From an uncultured Mucispirillum sp. (GTDB lineage: Bacteria > Chrysiogenota > Deferribacteres > Deferribacterales > Mucispirillaceae), in the NCBI GenBank assembly GCA_947177675.1, contig CAMWVK010000103.1:1-6346 (forward strand): a DNA stretch of 6,346 bases. Direction: 5' to 3'. Below, piece by piece: positions 1-6,346 of the stretch. The translations under genes were made by a program, and so were the position numbers. The notes below the pieces were generated by a model, which saw only the letters and a list, made by a program, of their open reading frames with translations, was not told the DNA's origin and ran no database searches. Every line of letters starts with the position of its first letter. The stretch's first letter is position 1.

Positions 1-869
1 ATAAAGAACTAACTGGGCATTTAGCAGCATTTGGAACTGTATTTATCTGGGGTATAACTTTTGTATCTACAAAAATACTGCTGGCATCTTTCACCCCTGC
101 AGAAATTCTTTTTATAAGATTTTCACTTGGGTTTGCAGCATTATTTATAATATATCCAAAATTTGCTCCAATATACAATATTAAAAATGAACTGCTTTTT
201 ATCTTTGCAGGTTTTTTTGGGATATTTTTATATCTTATTCTTGAAAATACTGCTCTTTCATATACTTTTGCATCAAATGTGGGACTATTAGTTTCTATAT
301 CCCCTTTTATTTCTGCTTTATTAGCATATATTTTCTTAAAAGATGAAAAATTAAAACCACTTTTTTTTGCAGGTATATTTTTAGCTTTAAGCGGTGCAGC
401 TATGATTATATTTAACGGAAGCATCGTGCTTAAACTAAACCCAGCAGGTGATATTTTAGCTCTGCTTGCTGCTGTTTCCTGGGCAGTATATTCTCTTTTT
501 ATAAAAAAAATCAGCTTTTTAAATATTCATCCAATACAGTCTACAAGAAAAATATTTTTTTACGGTCTTATGTTTACTCTGCCATACTTATTATGGACTA
601 GAATAAGTTTAGATATAAAAGCATTTACTATACCTAAAAATGTCTTAAACCTTATATTTTTAGGCATTGGTGCATCAGCTTTATGTTTTGTAACATGGTC
701 ACAGGCTGTCAGATTTTTAGGAACAGTCAAAACAAGTATTTACATTTATTTCATACCTGTAATGACTGTTATATCTTCAATTATTATACTAGATGAAAAA
801 TTAACTTTCTACTCTTTTACTGGTATAATCCTTATTATTTTAGGGCTTGTTATTTCAGGTAAAAAATAA
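1..869 (+). CDS. EamA/DMT-family transporter, 5' end cut by window edge
   Basis: This is an inner-membrane permease of the drug/metabolite transporter superfamily with two EamA repeats. Substrates of such proteins (amino acids, metabolites, drugs) cannot be predicted from sequence. The frame is open from base 3, giving 288 visible residues, close to the usual 290-300, so only a few N-terminal residues are missing. Repeat 1 runs from about residue 7 to 137 and repeat 2 from about 148 to 286, with roughly ten hydrophobic segments. Each repeat carries the family's helix-2 style tryptophan segment (W16-G-I-T-F and W160-A-V-Y-S). Each also has the helix-4/5 block ending in D-E-K-L (ALSYTFASNVGLLVSISP leading to DEKL at 114-117; AVRFLGTVKTSIYIYFIP leading to DEKL at 264-267). 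The GTG at 279 lies in the middle of repeat 1 and is not the real start. No in-frame ATG precedes it in the window, so the start is upstream of base 1. The TAA stop is at 867-869, one base from the convergent stop of the ZIP gene. Confidence 0.9.
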   Translation, partial: KELTGHLAAFGTVFIWGITFVSTKILLASFTPAEILFIRFSLGFAALFIIYPKFAPIYNIKNELLFIFAGFFGIFLYLILENTALSYTFASNVGLLVSISPFISALLAYIFLKDEKLKPLFFAGIFLALSGAAMIIFNGSIVLKLNPAGDILALLAAVSWAVYSLFIKKISFLNIHPIQSTRKIFFYGLMFTLPYLLWTRISLDIKAFTIPKNVLNLIFLGIGASALCFVTWSQAVRFLGTVKTSIYIYFIPVMTVISSIIILDEKLTFYSFTGIILIILGLVISGKK

Positions 870-875
870 ATTACC
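858..875. repeat. weak 5-bp inverted repeat over the two convergent stop codons
   Basis: GGTAA (858-862) and TTACC (871-875) can pair across an 8-base A-rich loop. The dyad covers the TAA stop of the EamA gene and the TAA stop of the ZIP gene. On the minus strand the loop reads as a T-rich run, so it might help to end transcription in that direction. The stem is short and AT-rich, so this is only a candidate. No stronger terminator is visible at this convergent junction. Confidence 0.2.
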
Positions 876-1665
876 CTAATGCTATATCTAAAAATGTCAT
901 TAATAAAAATCCAGCCATAGAGCCAATTGTTGCTCCATGTGAATGTTCTTCTGACTGAGACTCTGGAATAAGTTCTTCTACAACAACATATATCATAGCA
1001 CCTGCTGCAAATGATAATGTATATGGCAAAAGATATGTCATATTCATAGCAAAATAAGCACCAAGCACAGCAGCAACAGGCTCAACTGCACCAGAAAGCT
1101 GCCCTATCATAAAACTTTTTCTACGGGAAAAACCTTCTTTTCTTAAAGGTATTGAAACAGCTGCACCTTCTGGAAGATTTTGGATACCTATACCTAATGC
1201 CACAACTATTGCAGCAGCAAAAGTAACACCTTCATTTGCCATAGCACCAAATGCAACACCAACAGCAAATCCTTCTGGAATATTATGTAAAGTAATAGCA
1301 AAAACAAGCAGTATGCTTTTTTTCAAGTGAGATGGCAAACCCTCAGGGCTGCCGTCCTTTGAATTAGGGTGTAAATGGGGCAGCACTTTATCCATAATCA
1401 TAAGAAGTATCCCACCTGCTGTAAATCCAACAACGACTGGCAGCCATTCAACTATTCCTGCCTGCTGTGCAATTTCTTTTGCAGGAAGTAAAAGCGACCA
1501 AAATGATGCAGCAACCATAACACCTGCTGCAAATCCAAGCATAATATTTAATGTTTTTTTGTTTATTTCTTTAAATAAAAATACTAATGCAGCACCTGCT
1601 GAAGTCACAGCCCATGTAAAAAGTCCTGCCATTAGTGCTAATAATAAAGGATTTAATGTCTGCAT
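871..1665 (-). CDS. ZIP-family divalent metal transporter, GufA type
   Basis: This inner-membrane protein probably imports zinc or related divalent metals (Zn, Fe, Mn, Cd) into the cytoplasm. It has 264 residues with about eight hydrophobic segments, normal for bacterial ZIP proteins. The binuclear metal site is recognisable: H127-N128-I-P-E131-G in helix 4, Q162-N163-L-P-E166-G in helix 5, and E195-P in helix 6 after the SGAVEP block. The glutamine in place of histidine at the start of the helix-5 motif matches the GufA branch, which includes the structurally studied Bordetella BbZIP. A short cytoplasmic loop (about 93-115) contains H98 and H100, and an E-E-H-S-H-G stretch (239-244) lies before helix 8. 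The ATG start at 1665-1663 is preceded only by a weak AGG 13 nt upstream (+ strand 1679-1681). It begins 20 nt after the yeiH stop, so it is probably the third gene of the carB operon. The exact metal cannot be told from the sequence, and the name zupT is not justified. Confidence 0.93.
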   Translation of the reverse strand: MQTLNPLLLALMAGLFTWAVTSAGAALVFLFKEINKKTLNIMLGFAAGVMVAASFWSLLLPAKEIAQQAGIVEWLPVVVGFTAGGILLMIMDKVLPHLHPNSKDGSPEGLPSHLKKSILLVFAITLHNIPEGFAVGVAFGAMANEGVTFAAAIVVALGIGIQNLPEGAAVSIPLRKEGFSRRKSFMIGQLSGAVEPVAAVLGAYFAMNMTYLLPYTLSFAAGAMIYVVVEELIPESQSEEHSHGATIGSMAGFLLMTFLDIALG

Positions 1666-1685
1666 AATAAACTATCTACCTGTCA

Positions 1686-2639
1686 TTAGTTTAATATTTC
1701 AGGGGATATATACCATATATCCATATCAATAGCTGCAAAAGATACTATTGATATAATTATCCACAGGATAACTGATACAATCAGAGAGCGAACCCCTACT
1801 TTTCTTAATTCTTCCATAGTAAGCCCTGCACCAACTAAAAATAATGTTCCTGTCATTAAATGTTTGCCTGATGTTGATAATGAATGCCATATTTCATTAC
1901 CAGCAGGAAAAAGTGTAGTAATAAGCCCAGCCATTAAAAAACCTATTAAAAACCATTGGAAAGGTGGCTTAGTTTCTGACTTATTAAATTTTGCTGCACT
2001 AAAAGCTAGTGGAAATATCCATAATGCTCTTGTTAATTTTACAGTAATAGCAATACCAGCAGCAACTGCACCATACTGAGCAGCAGCACCTACAACACTT
2101 GATGTATCATGAATAGCTATTGCTGCCCATAATCCAAAAGAAGCCTCATCCATACCTAAAAGATGACCAAGTGGCGGGAATATTATAAGCCCAAGTGCAT
2201 TCAATAAAAATACAACAGCCATTGCAACTGCAGTTTGTCCTTGAGAAGCATTGATTGCTGGAGCCATAGCTGCAATCGCACTGCCGCCGCATATTGCAGT
2301 TCCGCTTGTTAATAATATAGATAAATTTCTTTCAATTTGAAAAAATCTGCCAAGTAAAAGCCCTGCAATAATTGTAACAGCAATACTTGTAAAAGTAATA
2401 CCTATTGAAGCAAAGCCTACTTTTAATATAACACCTATCTGCATACCAAAGCCAAGCAGTATAACTGAAGTCTGCAGTAACTTTTTGGATATTTTACCAG
2501 TAACACTTTTTAAAGGATTGCCAAAAATTAATGCAATTGCAATACCAATAATAAGCCCAATAGCTGGAAAATCGGTTATTATAGATAATATTAATGCAGC
2601 TGCAAACCAAAATGTTTTACATGATAAAATTTTTTGCAT
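1686..2639 (-). CDS. YeiH-family putative sulfate exporter (UPF0324 membrane protein)
   Basis: This is an integral membrane protein of the YeiH/UPF0324 family (Pfam Cons_hypoth698). Family members are labelled putative sulfate exporters, but direct biochemical support is thin, so the substrate is uncertain. It has 317 residues, somewhat shorter than E. coli YeiH (about 349), mainly because the N-terminal extension is short. About ten hydrophobic segments are visible. Conserved family blocks are a glycine-rich TSGTAICGGSAIAA (111-124), the AIHDTSSVVGAAAQYG block (175-190), and KLTRALWIFPLAF (201-213). The family's internal pseudo-repeat is suggested by small-residue-rich segments in both halves. 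The ATG start at 2639-2637 is well supported: an AGAGG ribosome binding site sits 6 nt upstream, inside the last codons of carB. Only two bases separate the carB TGA from this ATG, so translation is probably coupled. The ZIP gene follows after 20 nt. Confidence 0.88.
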   Translation of the reverse strand: MQKILSCKTFWFAAALILSIITDFPAIGLIIGIAIALIFGNPLKSVTGKISKKLLQTSVILLGFGMQIGVILKVGFASIGITFTSIAVTIIAGLLLGRFFQIERNLSILLTSGTAICGGSAIAAMAPAINASQGQTAVAMAVVFLLNALGLIIFPPLGHLLGMDEASFGLWAAIAIHDTSSVVGAAAQYGAVAAGIAITVKLTRALWIFPLAFSAAKFNKSETKPPFQWFLIGFLMAGLITTLFPAGNEIWHSLSTSGKHLMTGTLFLVGAGLTMEELRKVGVRSLIVSVILWIIISIVSFAAIDMDIWYISPEILN

Positions 2640-2641
2640 TT

Positions 2642-5600
2642 TCAGCCTCTTTTATTAATTTCTTGCAGGCTTCTTAATCGGCTCACAGCATTTTGAGCGG
2701 CTTTTATACCATTTGCAGCAGCAATAGCAGCATCAATTGTTGTTACATAAGGAATACCATATTTTACAGCACTTTTTCTAATTAATGCACCATCATTTTT
2801 TAATGATTTGCTTCCTGGAGTATCAATAATTAAATTAAGCTCTCCATTTATAATTAAGTCTGTAATATTTGGTCTGCCTTCGCTTTCTTTAAATATAAAT
2901 TCTGACTTTATATTATTTTCTTGTAAAAATGTATAAGTTCCTCTTGTAGCTACAATTTTAAAGCCAATTTTATCTAAAATCTTAGCAGTTTCTAAAAGTT
3001 TATCATCTTTTTTATCACATGAAAGCAGCACAGTTCCTTTTAAAGGCATACAAAGCCCTGCAGATTCTTCAGCTTTATAATAAGCATAATCAAAAGTATC
3101 TGCTATACCCATAACTTCACCAGTTGATTTCATTTCTGGTCCTAAAACTGGGTCAGTATTTGGAAATTTGTTAAATGGAAGAACAGCTTGTTTTACTGCA
3201 TAAAAATCAAATGCAGGTTTTTTCAGATTAAAAGATGCAAGGCTTCTGCCTTCCATTAATAATGTTGCAATTTTAGCCATTGGAATACCTGTTACTTTTG
3301 AAACAATAGGCACAGTTCTTGATGCTCTAGGGTTTGCTTCAAGCACATATATAACATTATTTTCAACAGCAAACTGCACATTGATTAAACCAACAACACC
3401 AAGTTCCACAGCTATTATTTTCATATAACTTTCTATTGTTTCCTGCTGTTTTTCTGTTAATCGGACTGGCGGAATAACACATGCAGAATCACCAGAGTGA
3501 ACACCTGCAAGCTCAATATGCTCCATAATAGCAGGTACAAATGCTTCCTTGCCGTCACAAAGAGCATCTGCCTCACACTCAAGAGCATTATTTAAAAATC
3601 TGTCAATAAGAAGTGGCTTACTGCTGCTTACTTCAATATCTTGAGCTAAATATTCTCTTAATTCGCTTTCATTATGTATTATAGCCATACCTCTGCCACC
3701 AAGTACATAAGATGGGCGGATAATTACAGGATAGCCAATTTTTGCAGCTGCACTTTCAACATAAGTTATATCTGTTACAGTATCAGCTTCAGGCATTTTA
3801 ATATTTAACTTGTCCATAAGCCTTGCAAAAAGTTCCCTGTCTTCAACAGATGCAATAACTTCTGGTTTAGTGCCAAGCATTTTAACACCTGCTGATTCAA
3901 GTTTTTTAGCAATATTTAATGGAGTCTGACCTCCAAACTGAACAATAGCTCCTTCTGGTTTTTCGTAGTTATATATTTCTATAACATCTTCTACAGTCAA
4001 CGGTTCAAAATAAAGCCTGTCTGATGTATCGTAATCAGTAGACACTGTTTCTGGGTTGCAGTTAACAATAATAGTTTCATACCCTGCTTCTTTCATAGCA
4101 AATGCAGCATGAACAGAACAATAGTCAAACTCTATACCCTGACCAATTCTATTTGGACCGCTTCCAAGCACCATAACTTTCTTTTTATCATTTGATACTG
4201 GCTCAGATGATACAACATCTCTATTATATGTAGAATAATAATAACATGCACTTGAAAGGGAAGTTTTTTCATCCTTTGGCACACCTGATACACCTATAGG
4301 TAAAAATACAGGTCTTATACCCATATCATGACGGCGTTCTCTAACTGTTTTTTCTTTAGTTTTTAAAAGGTCTGCAATATATTTATCTGAAAAACCATAT
4401 TTTTTAGCTTTGTATAGCACATTATCAGGCAGAGAAACAATAGTATAAGATAAAATTTTATTTTCCATATCAACTATTTCCTGCATTTCTTCAAGGAAAT
4501 AATGCTTAATTTTTGTAATATTGTGCAGCTCATCTATTGTCATGCCTTTTTTCACAGCTTCATACATTATCCACTGCCTTTGGCTTGATGGGCGGTATAA
4601 AAGTTTTCTTAATTCATCTAAGCTTTTATCTTTATATTCTTTTAAGTTACCTAAACCAAATCTGCCATTTTCAAGAGAGCGGATAGCTTTTAAAAATGCT
4701 TCTTTATAAGTAGAGCCTATGCTCATTACTTCTCCCACTGCTTTCATTTGTGTGCCAAGCACATCTTCTTCCTGTGGAAATTTTTCAAATGCCCAGCGTG
4801 CAAATTTTATAACAATATAATCACCATTAGGCTTATATTTATCAAGTGTGCCAAATTTATAGTGTGGTATTTCATCAAGAGTAAGTCCTGCTGCAAGCTT
4901 TGCAGAAATATAAGCAATAGGAAACCCTGTAGCTTTTGATGCAAGAGCAGAAGAACGAGAAGTTCTTGGATTTATTTCAATAATAACAATCCTGTCAGTT
5001 TTAGGGTCATGAGCAAACTGCACATTTGTTCCGCCAGTAACACCTACATTATGGGCAATATCCCATGCATGTTTTTGCAGACGCTTTTGTACATCTTCGC
5101 TAATTGTAAGCATAGGTGCAGCACAAAAGCTGTCCCCAGTATGCACACCCATTGGGTCAATATTTTCAATAAAACATACTGTAATAATCTGCCCCTTGCT
5201 GTCTCTTACAATTTCAAGCTCCAGTTCTTCCCAGCCTGCAACACTTTCTTCAATTAATACCTGATTAATCATAGATGCTGCAATACCGTTAGATGCAACT
5301 TTTCTTAATTCTGTGGCATTATATACTAACCCGCCACCTGTGCCGCCAAGAGTGTAAGCTGGGCGAACAACAACAGGATAGCCTAAATCATTTGCAATTT
5401 TTTCTGCTTCTTCAACAGTATAGGCAGGAATACTTTTAGGCATATCAACACCAATTTTTTCCATAGTTTCTTTAAAAATAATCCTGTCTTCACCTCTTTC
5501 TATTGCTTCAAGGTTAATACCGATAACTTCCACATTATATTTATCTAAAATACCAGCTTTAGAAAGCTCCATTGTTAAGTTTAAGCCTGTCTGCCCTCCA

Positions 5601-5869
5601 AGGCTTGGAAGTAGAGAATCTGGTCTTTCTTTTTCAATTATTGTTTCAAGCATTTTTATATTCAAAGGCTCTATATATGTAATATCAGCAGTATCTGGGT
5701 CTGTCATAATAGTAGCTGGGTTTGAATTTACAAGCACTACTTCATAACCAAGTTCTTTTAATGCTTTACAAGCCTGAGTACCAGAATAATCAAACTCGCA
5801 GGCCTGACCAATTACAATAGGACCTGAACCAATAATTAATATTTTTTTAATGTCTTCCCTTTTAGGCAT
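2642..5869 (-). CDS. carB: carbamoyl-phosphate synthase large (synthetase) subunit
   Basis: CarB makes carbamoyl phosphate from bicarbonate, ammonia and two ATP in the cytoplasm, for pyrimidine and arginine synthesis. The ammonia normally comes from glutamine through CarA. It has 1075 residues (E. coli 1073), with all four domains in order: carboxyphosphate synthetase ATP-grasp half (1-about 400), oligomerisation domain (about 401-555), carbamoyl-phosphate synthetase ATP-grasp half (about 560-937) and MGS-like allosteric domain (about 940-1075). Active-site residues are present in both halves: R129, R169, H243, Q284, E298 and N300 in the first; R718, H791, Q832, E844 and N846 in the second. 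The signatures YPVVVRPAYTLGGTGGG (164-180) and YPVIIRPSYVLGGRGM (713-728) are intact, so the enzyme should be active. The ornithine ligand equivalent to E. coli E892 is Q894, although E786, D794 and T1043 are kept. In the MGS domain T975, T978 and K994 are kept, but the E. coli N1015 position is D1016. The ATG at 5869 has a GGAG site 7 nt upstream. carA is not adjacent. Confidence 0.98.
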   Translation of the reverse strand: MPKREDIKKILIIGSGPIVIGQACEFDYSGTQACKALKELGYEVVLVNSNPATIMTDPDTADITYIEPLNIKMLETIIEKERPDSLLPSLGGQTGLNLTMELSKAGILDKYNVEVIGINLEAIERGEDRIIFKETMEKIGVDMPKSIPAYTVEEAEKIANDLGYPVVVRPAYTLGGTGGGLVYNATELRKVASNGIAASMINQVLIEESVAGWEELELEIVRDSKGQIITVCFIENIDPMGVHTGDSFCAAPMLTISEDVQKRLQKHAWDIAHNVGVTGGTNVQFAHDPKTDRIVIIEINPRTSRSSALASKATGFPIAYISAKLAAGLTLDEIPHYKFGTLDKYKPNGDYIVIKFARWAFEKFPQEEDVLGTQMKAVGEVMSIGSTYKEAFLKAIRSLENGRFGLGNLKEYKDKSLDELRKLLYRPSSQRQWIMYEAVKKGMTIDELHNITKIKHYFLEEMQEIVDMENKILSYTIVSLPDNVLYKAKKYGFSDKYIADLLKTKEKTVRERRHDMGIRPVFLPIGVSGVPKDEKTSLSSACYYYSTYNRDVVSSEPVSNDKKKVMVLGSGPNRIGQGIEFDYCSVHAAFAMKEAGYETIIVNCNPETVSTDYDTSDRLYFEPLTVEDVIEIYNYEKPEGAIVQFGGQTPLNIAKKLESAGVKMLGTKPEVIASVEDRELFARLMDKLNIKMPEADTVTDITYVESAAAKIGYPVIIRPSYVLGGRGMAIIHNESELREYLAQDIEVSSSKPLLIDRFLNNALECEADALCDGKEAFVPAIMEHIELAGVHSGDSACVIPPVRLTEKQQETIESYMKIIAVELGVVGLINVQFAVENNVIYVLEANPRASRTVPIVSKVTGIPMAKIATLLMEGRSLASFNLKKPAFDFYAVKQAVLPFNKFPNTDPVLGPEMKSTGEVMGIADTFDYAYYKAEESAGLCMPLKGTVLLSCDKKDDKLLETAKILDKIGFKIVATRGTYTFLQENNIKSEFIFKESEGRPNITDLIINGELNLIIDTPGSKSLKNDGALIRKSAVKYGIPYVTTIDAAIAAANGIKAAQNAVSRLRSLQEINKRG
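2646..2650 (-). promoter_or_regulatory. ribosome binding site of yeiH-like gene, within the end of carB
   Basis: On the minus strand AGAGG lies across the last two sense codons of carB (Arg-Gly), 6 nt before the ATG at 2639. It supports that start and points to translational coupling between carB and the membrane protein gene. Confidence 0.7.
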
Positions 5870-5876
5870 CCTTAAA

Positions 5877-5880
5877 CTCC
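5877..5880 (-). promoter_or_regulatory. ribosome binding site of carB
   Basis: On the minus strand GGAG lies 7 nt upstream of the ATG at 5869-5867. This is a good Shine-Dalgarno match and spacing. It fixes the start at the MPKREDIKK N-terminus, which is also the usual CarB N-terminus. Confidence 0.75.
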
Positions 5881-5902
5881 AAATATTTTATTTAAAACAA
5901 TA

Positions 5903-5935
5903 TACTTTACTCTTTTGCAGTATCTTTGTAAAGTA
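5903..5935. repeat. 8-bp perfect inverted repeat in the carB leader
   Basis: TACTTTAC (5903-5910) and GTAAAGTA (5928-5935) are perfect complements separated by 17 nt. The dyad lies 34 nt upstream of the carB ATG. Its right arm sits just downstream of a TATAAT box (5938-5943), so it overlaps the predicted start site of the proximal promoter. It could be an operator for a dimeric regulator, or an RNA hairpin if transcription begins at the distal promoter. A related direct repeat, AAAACAAT followed by TATACTTT, occurs at 5894-5908 and, with a 3-nt insertion, at 5943-5961. Chance occurrence in AT-rich DNA is possible. Confidence 0.4.
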
Positions 5936-5937
5936 AT

Positions 5938-5967
5938 ATTATAAAACAATGGATATACTTTTGTGAT
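5938..5967 (-). promoter_or_regulatory. candidate proximal carB promoter (P1)
   Basis: On the minus strand a perfect -10 box TATAAT (5943-5938) lies 18 bp downstream of ATCACA (5967-5962), a four-of-six match to the -35 consensus. The predicted start is near 5931, giving a leader of about 60 nt before carB. In AT-rich DNA a -10 match alone is weak evidence, so this is a candidate. Confidence 0.4.
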
Positions 5968-5984
5968 AACCTGCAAATAGTATT

Positions 5985-6013
5985 ATTATATAAGGCTTTT
6001 AGTATAGTGTAAT
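5985..6013 (-). promoter_or_regulatory. candidate distal carB promoter (P2)
   Basis: On the minus strand there is a second perfect TATAAT (5990-5985), 17 bp downstream of ATTACA (6013-6008), a four-of-six -35 match. The -35 box abuts the A/T tract at 6014-6038, which sits where an UP element would. The predicted start near 5978 would give a leader of about 108 nt containing the whole 5903-5935 dyad. It may act with or instead of P1. Confidence 0.4.
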
Positions 6014-6038
6014 AAAAAAAATATTTTTTTTAAAAAAA
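6014..6038. promoter_or_regulatory. A/T tract between divergent promoters, UP-element-like
   Basis: The tract reads A8-TA-T8-A7. Its first 18 bases form a perfect palindrome. It ends 4 bp before the -35 box of the tRNA promoter and directly abuts the -35 box of the distal carB promoter candidate. That is where the RNA polymerase alpha-subunit contact region (UP element) lies for strong promoters. Tracts like this also bend DNA and exclude nucleoid proteins or recruit them. The function is inferred from position and composition. Confidence 0.4.
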
Positions 6039-6042
6039 GTGC

Positions 6043-6072
6043 TTGACTAAAAATAAAATATATGGTTATATT
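6043..6072 (+). promoter_or_regulatory. promoter of tRNA-Phe
   Basis: TTGACT (6043-6048) matches the -35 consensus in five of six positions. TATATT (6067-6072) matches the -10 consensus in five of six, with an 18-bp spacer. The predicted start near 6079-6080 leaves about 18 nt of 5' leader for RNase P to remove before the tRNA. The upstream A/T tract fits a strong stable-RNA promoter. Confidence 0.65.
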
Positions 6073-6097
6073 CTCAAATCTGATGAGAGCAGGTGAT

Positions 6098-6170
<73 letters not shown>

Positions 6171-6346
6171 CTCTCTTATACCTTATATTTAGAGCTTGCT
6201 GCCCTGCTTAATCAAGTAATCTTTTCTAAAAAAAACTTACTTTAAATGATATGTGTTTTATAAGAACTTAAATAACTGCTTAATCTATTGCAATCGTTTT
6301 TAGAATTTATCAAAAAATATTATAAAAATGATGAAATTAAATTTAG
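6171..6346. other. AT-rich non-coding end of window
   Basis: I see no gene, second tRNA or repeat of the tRNA 3' end (attachment-site signature) in these 176 nt. A loose AT-only dyad, AAGTAA (6214-6219) with TTACTT (6237-6242), follows the tRNA but lacks a GC stem and a proper T run, so it is not a clear terminator. A tandem ATG-ATG at 6328-6333 opens a frame to the window edge but has no ribosome binding site before it. Confidence 0.5.

Noticed and set aside
279..869. A 196-residue gene starting at GTG 279
   Set aside because: The same frame is open back to base 3 and encodes the first half of EamA repeat 1, so 279 is internal to a longer gene.
1864..2079. Small + strand frame of 71 codons
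   Set aside because: It lies wholly antisense inside the yeiH-like gene, shows no family features or ribosome binding site, and is a shadow frame.
4521..5257. Three + strand frames of 62-82 codons opposite carB
   Set aside because: They are antisense to highly conserved carB sequence and their Cys/Phe/Ile/Lys-rich translations resemble nothing; they are shadow frames.
5870..6013. Riboswitch or PyrR-type attenuator in the carB leader
   Set aside because: No GC-rich terminator/antiterminator pair, T-run terminator or PyrR-binding consensus is visible; only the simple 8-bp dyad is present.
6214..6243. Possible terminator after tRNA-Phe
   Set aside because: The AAGTAA/TTACTT stem is AT-only with a 17-nt loop and only a three-T tail, too weak to call.
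6328..6346. Start of another gene (ATG-ATG-AAA) at the window edge
   Set aside because: Only six codons are visible and there is no Shine-Dalgarno sequence upstream.

Overview
This is an AT-rich stretch of ordinary bacterial chromosome. It holds four protein genes and one tRNA gene, and all four proteins can be assigned to known families. The low GC content, strongly A/T-ending codons, the N-terminal sequence of the large carbamoyl-phosphate synthase subunit and a tRNA gene without an encoded CCA end suggest a low-GC bacterium. A host-associated member of the Deferribacterota (Mucispirillum-like) would fit, but this is only a weak guess from sequence style. I see no phage, transposon, CRISPR or defence genes.

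Layout from left to right. Bases 1-869 (+) are an EamA/DMT-family membrane transporter whose first few codons lie outside the window. It converges on a minus-strand gene set, with a single base between the two stop codons. The minus-strand set reads, in transcription order, carB (5869-2642), a YeiH-family putative sulfate exporter (2639-1686) and a GufA-type ZIP metal transporter (1665-871). The gaps of 2 and 20 nt indicate one operon. To the right of carB is a 228-nt divergent intergenic region with candidate carB promoters, a dyad in the leader and a long A/T tract. A tRNA-Phe(GAA) gene with its own promoter follows on the + strand, and the last 176 nt are AT-rich sequence in which I see no gene.

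How the genes fit together. CarB is the synthetase subunit that makes carbamoyl phosphate for pyrimidine and arginine synthesis. It needs the glutaminase subunit CarA, which is not in this window and not beside carB on either side. The two downstream membrane proteins have no known link to carbamoyl phosphate, so they are probably co-transcribed passengers, although the yeiH start looks translationally coupled to the end of carB. The most informative details are substitutions at ornithine- and nucleotide-effector positions of CarB, and the A/T tract that lies next to both divergent promoters. I found no convincing new biological system.
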